From Actinomycetota bacterium (GTDB lineage Bacteria > Actinomycetota > Acidimicrobiia > Acidimicrobiales > MedAcidi-G1), in assembly GCA_014381745.1 (NCBI GenBank), contig JACNLA010000030.1, positions 1-47,198 of the forward strand: a DNA stretch of 47,198 nt, written 5' to 3'. Each line of letters begins with the position of its first letter. The stretch's first letter is position 1. This document shows positions 31,508-39,773 of the stretch, piece after piece. The notes under the pieces are model-generated. The model was given only the letters and a program-made list of their open reading frames with translations, was not told where the DNA came from and did no database searches. The position numbers and the translations under genes were made by a program.

Positions 31508-33391
31508 ATGGAAGCCCTGACCGGTGCCCTTTGGGGGATTCTCTCTGCCATTGGCCTGAGCGTCCTGCTGTTCGTCGGGGCTAACAGGTTGTTCGACCTG
31601 ATCGTCGACAGGTGGCGGCTGTTTCTGGGCCTGCTCGGTGCCCTGTCCGGAGCGGCCTTCTTTGGCATTCTGGCCGGCAACCGTGTTCTGGACGGCTCCA
31701 GCCTGAGGTGGGTAGGTGTAGGAGCGCTGCTCTTCGCCACAATGGCGGTTCTGCCGGAACTGCTTGCCGATCGTCGTCTCCGGGTGGCGACCGGTGTGCT
31801 TGCTGGTCTGGGTGTCGGGTCAGTCGTGGCCCGAGCCGTAGATTCCTCAGTGAGGCCGATCGTGTCAACGAGGGACGTGTTGGTCCCGGTCGGAATTGCC
31901 GTCGCTCTTTATCTGGCGGTGGCACTGAGGCGCGGCCGGATCCGTCCGGGTGGAGTCCTCGTGGTGGTCGCGCTCGCCTGGGTGGTTGGCACCTGGCTGC
32001 TCGGTGACGTGGGCGGGGGTTCGGCGACGGCGATGGCCGTGGCGGTACTTGTTCCGTTCACCCTGGTCGGTGCTGCACTTGGATCCGGTGAACAGAGGTC
32101 GCGAGTACGGCGCTACGACCTGCAGCGAAAGACGAGGGTTGGTGCCTTTCTGGGGCCAGCCATGTTCTTCGTCATACTCGGCCTCGTCATACCCCTTCTT
32201 CGGACCATCTACCTATCCCTCCACGGCTCCAAGGGCAGGGTTTGGGTAGGGCTCAAGAACTACGGAGATGTCCTCGCCAACAAGAAGAGCCTCGACCTTG
32301 AGGACTGGGCCAACATCTTCGGCAGCCGCCTTACCCATCTCGGCATCGCACTGCTTGTCTTCGGATTGCTTGCGGGGCTCTTGATCGGACGTCGCCGCGG
32401 TCGTCTGCTGGAACCAACTGCCAGCTCAATAGGTCCGGTCTCAGCAGGTGTGTTGCTTCTCATGTTCGCGGTGTTTGCCAGCCTGCGTGGCACGGTGATG
32501 AACAACCTCTGGTGGGTAATCGTGGTCACGCTGCTTTCCACGGTGCTGGGGCTGGCTGCCGCCGTCCTTGCCGACCGTGCCAAGTTTGAATCGGTGGCCA
32601 AGAGCCTCATCTTCATGCCCATGGCGATCTCGTTTGTTGGCGCGGGGATCATCTGGCGCTTCATGTACATCGCGCGTCCACCGCAGAAGCCCCAGACCGG
32701 CCTGTTCAACGCCATCTGGGTGGGGCTGGGAACCATGGCTCCGTCGGGAACCGGACAGTTCACGGTGATTGCCGTGCTCGGAGCGGCCACGGTGGTCCTG
32801 GCTGGGCTGGCGGTATTCGGGATCCGCCGCCGGCAATCGGGGATCACCATCGGCTCGGCATTCGTCGCCCTGCCCGTGCTGTGGTTGCTCTACCGGATCC
32901 TGGGACCGGGGCTTGGCGGGGTTGAGACCGGACCGCTGGGGGATCCAATCGGCAAGCCGATCCTCTTCGTTCAGGAGGGTCCGTTCAACAACGTCTGGCT
33001 GATGGTCGTCCTGATCTGGATCCAGACCGGGTTCGCAATGGTCATCCTGTCTGCGGCCATCAAGGCTGTTCCTGTCGATCTGATCGAGGCTGCACGGGTT
33101 GACGGCGCCACAGACGGGCAGGTGTTCTTCCACGTGACGCTTCCGACGATCGTGCCGACCATCAGCGTGATCGTCACGGCTCTGATCGTCCTCGTCATGA
33201 AGGTGTTTGACATCGTCAGGGTCATGACCAACGGGAACTTCGGGACACAGGTCATCGCCAACGAGATGTGGCAGCGGGCCTTCACCGAGTTCAACCTGGG
33301 TCTGGGCTCGGCCCTAGCTGTTGTTCTGTTCCTCTCGGTCGTACCCGTGATGGGTATGAACATCCGTCGTATGCAGCGGAGCGAGGTCTGA
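31508..33391 (+). CDS. Sugar ABC transporter permease (AglF-like) with long N-terminal membrane extension
   Basis: A membrane subunit of the importer. The C-terminal part has the permease signature with the EAA loop IEAARVDGATDGQVFFHVTLPTIVPT, which docks the ATPase. The length is 627 residues against about 300-340 for usual family members. The first 200 residues are six or more extra hydrophobic segments, and two further hydrophobic pairs are inserted before the signature region (around residues 285-330 and 415-460). ATG 31508 lacks a clear ribosome-binding site. It is followed by the second permease three bases later. Confidence 0.88.
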   Translation: MEALTGALWGILSAIGLSVLLFVGANRLFDLIVDRWRLFLGLLGALSGAAFFGILAGNRVLDGSSLRWVGVGALLFATMAVLPELLADRRLRVATGVLAGLGVGSVVARAVDSSVRPIVSTRDVLVPVGIAVALYLAVALRRGRIRPGGVLVVVALAWVVGTWLLGDVGGGSATAMAVAVLVPFTLVGAALGSGEQRSRVRRYDLQRKTRVGAFLGPAMFFVILGLVIPLLRTIYLSLHGSKGRVWVGLKNYGDVLANKKSLDLEDWANIFGSRLTHLGIALLVFGLLAGLLIGRRRGRLLEPTASSIGPVSAGVLLLMFAVFASLRGTVMNNLWWVIVVTLLSTVLGLAAAVLADRAKFESVAKSLIFMPMAISFVGAGIIWRFMYIARPPQKPQTGLFNAIWVGLGTMAPSGTGQFTVIAVLGAATVVLAGLAVFGIRRRQSGITIGSAFVALPVLWLLYRILGPGLGGVETGPLGDPIGKPILFVQEGPFNNVWLMVVLIWIQTGFAMVILSAAIKAVPVDLIEAARVDGATDGQVFFHVTLPTIVPTISVIVTALIVLVMKVFDIVRVMTNGNFGTQVIANEMWQRAFTEFNLGLGSALAVVLFLSVVPVMGMNIRRMQRSEV

Positions 33392-33393
33392 CC

Positions 33394-34356
33394 GTGTTGA
33401 CCACCAAAGAGACCGTGAGCACTACCGTCGGCTCGGTGGACAGGGTCGGCCGTGTTGTGTACGGCTTCTTGAGGTCTGTTCCGACATGGGTTCTGTGGCT
33501 ACTGGTCATCGTCTGGACGGTGCCGACCGGCAGCCTGTTCCTAAACTCGTTTCGGACCCGCGATGCTCAGAGGGGAAGCGGCTGGTGGGCGTCAGTCGGC
33601 GAGGGTGGCTGGACGTTTGACAACTACATAGATGTCCTCTCCTCGTCGCGACAGACCGGTGGCCTGGCAACCGCCGTCGTCAACTCGTTCGCTATCGCTA
33701 TTCCGGCCACGGTGATTCCGATTGCCATTGCCGCCATGGCTGCCTACGCATTTGCCTGGATTCCGTTCCGGGGCCGCGAGTGGTTGTTCATCCTCACCGT
33801 CTCGCTGCTGGCCCTGCCGAATCAGGTCGCCCTGCTTCCGCTCCTGCAACTGTTCGCCGGTGGCGTCCACTGGACGGTTCCGGGTTCGGAGACCGTTGTG
33901 ACCCTGTTCCCGGACCTCAGCCTGGCCGGCACGGCGACCGCCGTGTGGCTCACACATACGTCGTTCGCACTGCCGTTCGCCATCTTCCTGCTCCACAACT
34001 ACATAGCGTCGCTTCCGGCCGAGCTGTTTGAGGCCGCACGTATCGACGGTGCAGACCACTTCACGATCTTCTGGCGCCTGGTGGTGCCCCTCTCAGTGCC
34101 TGCCCTGGCGGCGTTCACGATCTTCCAGTTTCTCTGGACCTGGAACGACTACCTGGTTGCCCTGACGATGCTGGGAGCCAACGGATCCGCCTATCCGGCA
34201 ACCATCAAGATCGCTTCGATGGCAGGCGAGTTCGGCCGGCTCGAGCACCTCCTGTCGGCTGGGGCGTTCGTGCAGGCGGGTGTGCCGCTGCTGGTGTTCT
34301 TCGCCCTGCAACGGTTCTTTGTAAGGGGTCTCCTGGCTGGGTCGGTCAAGTCGTGA
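33394..34356 (+). CDS. Sugar ABC transporter permease (AglG-like)
   Basis: The second membrane subunit, 320 residues with six main helices. The EAA loop is FEAARIDGADHFTIFWRLVVPLSVPALAAF, followed by FLWTWNDYLVALTML, a pattern of MalG/AglG-type permeases. A periplasmic insert (VHWTVPGSETVVTLFPDLS) precedes the EAA region. The start is GTG 33394, directly after the stop of the first permease. Confidence 0.93.
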   Translation: MLTTKETVSTTVGSVDRVGRVVYGFLRSVPTWVLWLLVIVWTVPTGSLFLNSFRTRDAQRGSGWWASVGEGGWTFDNYIDVLSSSRQTGGLATAVVNSFAIAIPATVIPIAIAAMAAYAFAWIPFRGREWLFILTVSLLALPNQVALLPLLQLFAGGVHWTVPGSETVVTLFPDLSLAGTATAVWLTHTSFALPFAIFLLHNYIASLPAELFEAARIDGADHFTIFWRLVVPLSVPALAAFTIFQFLWTWNDYLVALTMLGANGSAYPATIKIASMAGEFGRLEHLLSAGAFVQAGVPLLVFFALQRFFVRGLLAGSVKS

Positions 34357-34411
34357 GGCGTTCCGACTCACCAGTTTGTCCGGTCATGCCCATACAACAT
34401 GGAGGTAACCG

Positions 34412-35320
34412 GTGAGCGACAACCTTGTCAATGCAGGAAGGCGTGATCTGCCTGGTGGCCTGGCATCTGTAGGACCACTTGCACTAGGCCTGTGGCGGTT
34501 CACGACCACCGACCTCGACGACGCCATCGCAATCGTCGACACGGCGCTCGATCTGGGGATGAACCTGGTCGACAACGCCGATGTCTACGGCTTCGACTGG
34601 GGTGGGTCGGGTTTCGGCGCATGCGAGGACCTGCTCGGAAGGGTGCTGGCTGCCCGCCCTGACCTTCGCGACAGGATGGTCCTGGCCACAAAGGGGGGCA
34701 TCCGACCTGCAGTTCCCTACGACTCCAGCACCCGGTACCTGAGAGAGGCCTGCGAAGCCTCGCTTCAGCGGATGGGAGTCGACCGGATAGACCTCTACCA
34801 GATTCACCGGCCTGACAGTTACGCCCACCCGGGCGAGGTTGCGGCAACCCTCGATGCTCTCGTGGATGAGGGCAAGGTTGCGGCTGTCGGGGTGTCCAAC
34901 CACACACCCAGCCAGGTGGCAGCACTGAGAGCCCATCTGAAGGCGCCGCTGGCGACGATGCAGCCTGAGTTCTCTGCCGCCCATCTGGACCCGATGCGTG
35001 ACGGCACCCTCGACCAGTGCGCTGAAACCGGGATGGTCCCGCTGGCCTGGAGCCCCCTGGCCGGCGGTCGCCTCGCAACCGGAGTAGATCTGGCACCCGA
35101 CCTGTTGTCTGTCCTGGATGGCCTTGCGGAGCGTGAGTCGGTGGACCGGGCGACGGTCGCAGTTGCGTTCGTGCTGGCCCACCCGACGGCCCCGGTGGCG
35201 ATCCTCGGCACCCAGCAACCAGCTCGCCTCGAGGCCCAGGCCAGGGCGTCAGCTATCAGGCTGGATCGCAACGACGTGTACTCCATTGTCCAGGCATCCG
35301 ACGGGGTTCCACTGCCTTGA
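34412..35320 (+). CDS. Aldo/keto reductase
   Basis: This 302-residue cytoplasmic NAD(P)H-dependent reductase has the catalytic tetrad Asp54, Tyr59 (NLVDNADVYG), Lys94 (LATKGG) and His132 (YQIHRPD), and a C-terminal segment ILGTQQPARLEAQ for cofactor binding. The start is GTG 34412 with GGAGGT upstream, and the stop overlaps the next gene. In the known sulfoquinovose monooxygenase pathway an enzyme of this family (SmoB) reduces 6-oxo-glucose to glucose. The same role is possible here because an SsuD-like monooxygenase lies two genes downstream (inference). Confidence 0.9.
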   Translation: MSDNLVNAGRRDLPGGLASVGPLALGLWRFTTTDLDDAIAIVDTALDLGMNLVDNADVYGFDWGGSGFGACEDLLGRVLAARPDLRDRMVLATKGGIRPAVPYDSSTRYLREACEASLQRMGVDRIDLYQIHRPDSYAHPGEVAATLDALVDEGKVAAVGVSNHTPSQVAALRAHLKAPLATMQPEFSAAHLDPMRDGTLDQCAETGMVPLAWSPLAGGRLATGVDLAPDLLSVLDGLAERESVDRATVAVAFVLAHPTAPVAILGTQQPARLEAQARASAIRLDRNDVYSIVQASDGVPLP

Positions 35321-36411
35321 GCGAAACCCTCCGCTACGGCATCATCGGAACGGGGATGATGGGTGTCGAGCACATCAACAACCTCCTCGTTCTTGACGGC
35401 GTCGAGGTTGTTGCGATCTGTGATCCCGACACCGGCTCACTCGACACCGCCGGGACCCTCGTTCCCTCCGCAGCTTGTTTCGATGACCACCACTCGCTGC
35501 TCGACGCTGGTGGTCTTGACGCCCTGGTTGTCGCCACACCGAACATGACCCATGCGGATCTACTCCTGGATGTTGTCGACACGGGGCTACCGGTCCTTGT
35601 TGAAAAGCCTCTGTGCGCCACGGTCGCCGACTGCCACCGCGTGATCGAAGCGGCCGGGCCAGATGCCATGGTCTGGGTCGGTCTGGAGTATCGGTACATG
35701 CCGGCCATCGCCGGGCTCGTCGAGTCGGTGGCTGCGGGAACCGTCGGGCCGATTCGAATGGTCGCCATTCGCGAGCACCGGTTCCCGTTCCTGGAGAAGG
35801 TGGGTGACTGGAACCGCTTCAACAGCAACACCGGCGGGACGCTCGTCGAGAAGTGCTGCCACTTTTTTGACCTGATGAGCCTCATCACCGGAGCCGTACC
35901 CGTCAGGGTGATGGCGTCGGGAGCTCAGGATGTGAACCACCTGGATGAGAAATACGACGGGCAGGTACCTGACATCATCGACAACGCCTACGTAATCGTG
36001 GATTTTGACACCGGGGCACGCGGCATGTTGGACCTGTGCATGTTCGCTGAAGCAACCCGGAACCAGGAGGAGATCTCGGTGGTGGGTGACCTGGGCAAGG
36101 TTGAGGCACTCGTACCTGAGTCGGTGCTGCGCACCGGCATCAGAGGGCAGGATCAGATCGGCGACGTCCATGAGGTTCATGTCCAGAACCCCGACATCGG
36201 TTACCAGGGCCACCACCATGGCTCCTCCTACATAGAGCACACACGCTTCAGAGATGCCGTGCTTGCTGGCACGGGTCCCGAGAGTGGCCTGAACGAGGGA
36301 CTTTGGTCCGTGGCGGTAGGAGAAGCGGCACAGTTGTCTATTCAGGAGAGTCGTTTCGTGGATGTTGACGAGGTGATGATGAGCGGTAGAGCGGAGACCC
36401 GAAATGTCTGA
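35317..36411 (+). CDS. Gfo/Idh/MocA family oxidoreductase
   Basis: This 364-residue sugar dehydrogenase-like protein has an N-terminal Rossmann motif (YGIIGTGMMGVEHI), the EKP motif (LVEKPLCATVADC) with the catalytic Lys, GLEYRYMPA, and a C-terminal domain with GGTLVEKCCHFFDLMSLI carrying the conserved His. Members oxidise or reduce sugar or inositol hydroxyls with NAD(P). The TTG start overlaps the aldo/keto reductase stop by four bases and the stop overlaps the monooxygenase gene by eight, so the three proteins are translationally coupled. Substrate unknown. Confidence 0.9.
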   Translation: MSETLRYGIIGTGMMGVEHINNLLVLDGVEVVAICDPDTGSLDTAGTLVPSAACFDDHHSLLDAGGLDALVVATPNMTHADLLLDVVDTGLPVLVEKPLCATVADCHRVIEAAGPDAMVWVGLEYRYMPAIAGLVESVAAGTVGPIRMVAIREHRFPFLEKVGDWNRFNSNTGGTLVEKCCHFFDLMSLITGAVPVRVMASGAQDVNHLDEKYDGQVPDIIDNAYVIVDFDTGARGMLDLCMFAEATRNQEEISVVGDLGKVEALVPESVLRTGIRGQDQIGDVHEVHVQNPDIGYQGHHHGSSYIEHTRFRDAVLAGTGPESGLNEGLWSVAVGEAAQLSIQESRFVDVDEVMMSGRAETRNV

Positions 36412-37477
36412 AGGCCGACCAACCCCGGAGGTGGGTTGGTTCAGCGCCCTCTGTGACGACGACTACGAGTTTTTGGGGGTGCCGGAACCGAAGTTGAGAA
36501 GTTCCTGGGAGCACTGCCGCGACATCGTGCTCTGTGCCGAGGATCAGGGATTTGACAACATCCTGCTTCCCTCCGGCTACACCCTGGGCATAGACGCCAC
36601 CGGCTTCGCTGCCGGAATCGCCACACATACGGACCGGATTCGTCTGCTCCTGGCGGTCCGGACCGGTGAGGTCTGGCCACCCCAGTTAGCCCGTCAGATC
36701 GCCACGATCGACCAGATGGCCGGCGGTCGTCTCCGTGTGAACATCATCTCCAGCGACATGCCGGGCCAGAAGTTGGAATCAGAGGCCCGCTACCAGAGGA
36801 CCCGTGAGTACATGCAGGTCCTGCGTCAACTTCTGGACGGCCAGTCGGTCGACCATCACGGTGAGTTCCTGGACCTGGAGCTTGACCCACCGGGCGCGGT
36901 CACGGTTTCAGGGCGCTGTCCGCCGCTCTTCTTCGGAGGGTTCTCCGAGGCGGCGAAGGAGACAGCGGCAGCCGAGTGCGACGTCTTTCTGACATGGCCC
37001 GACACAGTCGATGCTGTTGCCGAAACTGTCGAGGACATGCGTGCCCGGGCCGCCAAGTTGGGCCGTTCCCTCACCTACGGGCTACGTAGCCATGTGATCG
37101 TCAGGGAGACAGAGGCCAACGCTCTGACTGCCGCACAGCATCTGGTCAGCAGACTGGATGACGATACGGGAGATGTAATCCGGGGAAGGTCGCTCGATTC
37201 CGTCTCGGTAGGTGTCGACCGTCAGACACAACTGCGCCAGATGTCTGATTCTGACGGCTTCGTCGAGGAGGGGCTGTGGACCGGGGTCGGGCGGGCCCGC
37301 AGTGGTGCAGGAGCGGCAATCGTCGGCGACCCGGATCAGGTGGTGGCGAAGCTGAACGCCTACCGTGAGGTCGGTATTGACGCTTTCATCCTCTCGGGCT
37401 ACCCACACATCGCCGAGTGCGAGTTGGTGGGAGAGCATGTGCTCAAACGGATTGGCCACGCACCTCTGGACATTTGA
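36404..37477 (+). CDS. FMN-dependent sulfonate monooxygenase-like protein (SsuD/SmoC type)
   Basis: This 357-residue luciferase-like monooxygenase is most like alkanesulfonate monooxygenase SsuD. The residues I recall as lining the SsuD sulfonate pocket all have counterparts: Asn113 (RVNIISSD), Trp198 (FLTWPD), Arg228 and His230 (GLRSHVIVRET), Arg299 (RARSGAGAA) and Tyr333 (LSGYPH). Such enzymes use reduced FMN and oxygen to cleave a C-S bond, releasing sulfite and an aldehyde. Its place at the end of a sugar-uptake operon, coupled to two sugar reductases, suggests a sulfosugar substrate. No flavin reductase gene is seen in the window. Confidence 0.85.
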   Translation: MSEGRPTPEVGWFSALCDDDYEFLGVPEPKLRSSWEHCRDIVLCAEDQGFDNILLPSGYTLGIDATGFAAGIATHTDRIRLLLAVRTGEVWPPQLARQIATIDQMAGGRLRVNIISSDMPGQKLESEARYQRTREYMQVLRQLLDGQSVDHHGEFLDLELDPPGAVTVSGRCPPLFFGGFSEAAKETAAAECDVFLTWPDTVDAVAETVEDMRARAAKLGRSLTYGLRSHVIVRETEANALTAAQHLVSRLDDDTGDVIRGRSLDSVSVGVDRQTQLRQMSDSDGFVEEGLWTGVGRARSGAGAAIVGDPDQVVAKLNAYREVGIDAFILSGYPHIAECELVGEHVLKRIGHAPLDI

Positions 37478-37484
37478 GTCGCCC

Positions 37485-38645
37485 TCAGGAGCGGATGGCC
37501 AGGTTCGTGGCGGGGTCGAAGAAGTGGAGCCGCTCGGTGTCCACGGCCAGATCAACCCGATCACCCGACCTGACAGAACTCCTCGGGTCCACCCGGGCAA
37601 TCATCAGCGCCTTGTCGTCAAGGTCATCGAGCACGTCCGGGTCGCCTGTATCCACCGACGGAGCATCCAGATGGAAGTGCACCAGAAGGTCTGATCCGAG
37701 TGCCTCGGTCAGCTCGGCTTCGACGGTGAGGCGTGGAAGGTCAGCGTTGGCCAGAGAGGCGTCCTCCATCGACTCAGGGCGAACGCCCACGACTATCTCG
37801 GCGCCGTCGTAGCCGGCAAGTGCCGGCTTTGTTTCCAGGACCCCGTCTGTCAAGGGGAGCTGGCTGTGGCCCAGATGGACCGTCCATGTTCCGTTGGCCA
37901 ACTCGAGGCGTGCCTCTCGGAGGTTCATCGCCGGTGCACCGATGAACCCGGCGACGAAGAGGTTGTCCGGGGAGCCGTAGAGCACGGACGGCTCGTCGAT
38001 CTGTTGGAGTAGCCCGCCCTTGATGACAGCGACCCTGTCGCCCATGGTCATCGCCTCGACCTGATCGTGGGTCACGTAGAGGGTGGTGGCTGTGAGGCGG
38101 CGGTGGAGGCGGGCAATCTCGGCCCGCATCTGAACGCGGAGCTTGGCATCGAGGTTCGAGAGCGGTTCATCCATCAGGAACACCGCAGGGTCACGCACGA
38201 TCGCACGACCCATGGCCACTCGCTGGCGCTGGCCGCCCGAGAGTTGTGCGGGCTTGTTGTGGAGCAGTGACTCCAACTCCAAGATTCTGGCTGCTTCGCC
38301 TACCTTGGCTTCGATCTCGGCCTTGGGTAGGCCGGCAAGGCGCAGTGCGAAGCCGATGTTGCGGGCCACGTCCAGGTGCGGGTAGAGGGCGTAGTTCTGG
38401 AACACCATGGCCACGTTTCGGTCCTTGGGCTCAACGTCGTTCATTCGCTCGCCGGCGATCGTGAGCGTTCCCGATGTGATCGTCTCGAGGCCAGCGACCA
38501 TCCGAAGTGCCGTGGACTTGCCGCAACCTGAAGGCCCGACAAGAACAAGGAACTCGCCGTCGGCGATGTCGAGGCTGAGGTCGTGGATGGCCTGGAAGCC
38601 GTTCGGGTAGACCTTTTCCAGGTTCTGGAGGGAAACCTCAGCCAT
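37485..38645 (-). CDS. Sugar ABC transporter ATP-binding protein (UgpC/MsmK/AglK type)
   Basis: The ATPase of the importer, 386 residues. It has Walker A GPSGCGKST, the Q-loop VFQNYALYP, signature LSGGQRQRVAMGRAI, Walker B VFLMDEPLSNLDAK and the switch His in YVTHDQVEAMT. A C-terminal MalK-type regulatory domain follows (VGVRPESM). It is transcribed toward the rest of the operon. Its start ATG 38645 has AAGGAG upstream, and a LacI-type operator lies 15 bases further, so it answers to the same repressor. Confidence 0.95.
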   Translation of the reverse strand: MAEVSLQNLEKVYPNGFQAIHDLSLDIADGEFLVLVGPSGCGKSTALRMVAGLETITSGTLTIAGERMNDVEPKDRNVAMVFQNYALYPHLDVARNIGFALRLAGLPKAEIEAKVGEAARILELESLLHNKPAQLSGGQRQRVAMGRAIVRDPAVFLMDEPLSNLDAKLRVQMRAEIARLHRRLTATTLYVTHDQVEAMTMGDRVAVIKGGLLQQIDEPSVLYGSPDNLFVAGFIGAPAMNLREARLELANGTWTVHLGHSQLPLTDGVLETKPALAGYDGAEIVVGVRPESMEDASLANADLPRLTVEAELTEALGSDLLVHFHLDAPSVDTGDPDVLDDLDDKALMIARVDPRSSVRSGDRVDLAVDTERLHFFDPATNLAIRS

Positions 38646-38660
38646 CAACGCTCCTTGCCA

Positions 38661-38674
38661 TGAAAACGCTTACA
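38661..38674 (-). promoter_or_regulatory. LacI-type operator between the ATPase and dioxygenase genes
   Basis: On the minus strand this reads TGTAAGCGTTTTCA, identical to the operator at 25716-25729. It lies in the divergent gap between the ABC ATPase (start 38645) and the PhyH gene (start 38756) and could control both. Confidence 0.7.
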
Positions 38675-38755
38675 AGACATACAACTGTAGTGCTGGTGGG
38701 TTGGTCCTGACGAGGCCGGTGTCCACTAGCCTCCGACACCAATGGGGAGCCTTCC

Positions 38756-39562
38756 ATGTTGAGCACTGGTTCGCTCGTGGACCGCTACGAGCGGGACGGC
38801 TTCGTTTCGCCCGTGCGGATCATTTCCGAGGCCGAGGTGGGCCCGCACCGACGGGCGCTCGAGTGGGCCGAGGCTGAGGTCGGTCCGCTTCACTACCAGT
38901 ACAAGATGCACACGGTGCTCACCTCGCCCCTTGAACTGGCAACCCATCCGACGATGCTGGACGCCGTCGAGGAGCTGCTCGGGCCCGACATCCTCCTCTA
39001 CAACGTCGTCTACATAGTGAAGGAACCCGGGTCAGCGGCCCACGTGGCATGGCACCAGGACCTCACCTACTGGGGGCTGGACTCGGACCTCCAGGTCTCG
39101 GCATGGCTGGCCCTCTCACCTGCGACCGCCGACAGCGGCGCCATGATGATGCTCCCGGGCACCCACACCGGTGGCCGACTCACACACAGCGTCGGAACCG
39201 GCGGCTCGAACGTGCTCGACAACGACCAATATGTGGACGGTGTCGACGAAGCAGCCGCGGTGTTGTGTCCGTTGGCGCCCGGCGAGGCCTCCTTCCACCA
39301 CGGCTGGACCCTGCACGCCTCACGTCCCAACGAGAGCGATGACAGGCGGATAGGTCTCAACATCCAGTACCTGCATCCGAGCGTGAGGCAGACCCTTCAC
39401 GACATGGACACGGCGATGGTTGTCCGTGGAACGGACGCCTACGGGAACTTCGGAACCGACATCCCGGCGACGGGGAACCTGGAACCTAAGGCGTTGGCCC
39501 GCCGCGCCGAACAGGATGCCCTGATCAAGGGCACATACGTGACGGCCCTGGACCCGACCTGA
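38756..39562 (+). CDS. Phytanoyl-CoA dioxygenase (PhyH) family protein
   Basis: This 268-residue Fe(II)/2-oxoglutarate oxygenase has the facial triad His100-x-Asp102 (VAWHQDLTYW) and His187 (WTLHASRPN), and Arg198 (DDRRIGLNIQ) for 2-oxoglutarate. MMMLPGTHTGG is a common family segment. The substrate is unknown; bacterial members hydroxylate many small molecules. GGGGAG precedes the ATG, and a TAGCCT box (38727-38732) would give a short leader. It is divergent from the sugar ATPase and shares its operator-bearing gap. Confidence 0.88.
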   Translation: MLSTGSLVDRYERDGFVSPVRIISEAEVGPHRRALEWAEAEVGPLHYQYKMHTVLTSPLELATHPTMLDAVEELLGPDILLYNVVYIVKEPGSAAHVAWHQDLTYWGLDSDLQVSAWLALSPATADSGAMMMLPGTHTGGRLTHSVGTGGSNVLDNDQYVDGVDEAAAVLCPLAPGEASFHHGWTLHASRPNESDDRRIGLNIQYLHPSVRQTLHDMDTAMVVRGTDAYGNFGTDIPATGNLEPKALARRAEQDALIKGTYVTALDPT

Positions 39563-39773
39563 GGACCCGCTGGCCGGTTCTTGTCCATGGCCCAGCCGGA
39601 TGCTGACCGCTACCGACTGACGAGTTTCCACTACAGGTCGCCAGCAGAGACGTGACGAGAACGATGCCCGCGGTAATACCTGGGGGTCTGACCCAGTTGT
39701 CCCCTAGGGACCACGATGGGTACCTGCCGGTACCATTCGGTTAGGCGGGTGCAGGAGCACGCTGGAGGAGAAC
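39563..39773. other. Intergenic region before the cyclopropane synthase gene
   Basis: This 211-base gap has no convincing ORF. It contains the small palindromes TCCCCTAGGGA and GGTACCTGCCGGTACC at about 39698-39735, and a possible -10-like TTAGGCG shortly before the gene. I see nothing more definite in it. Confidence 0.4.
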
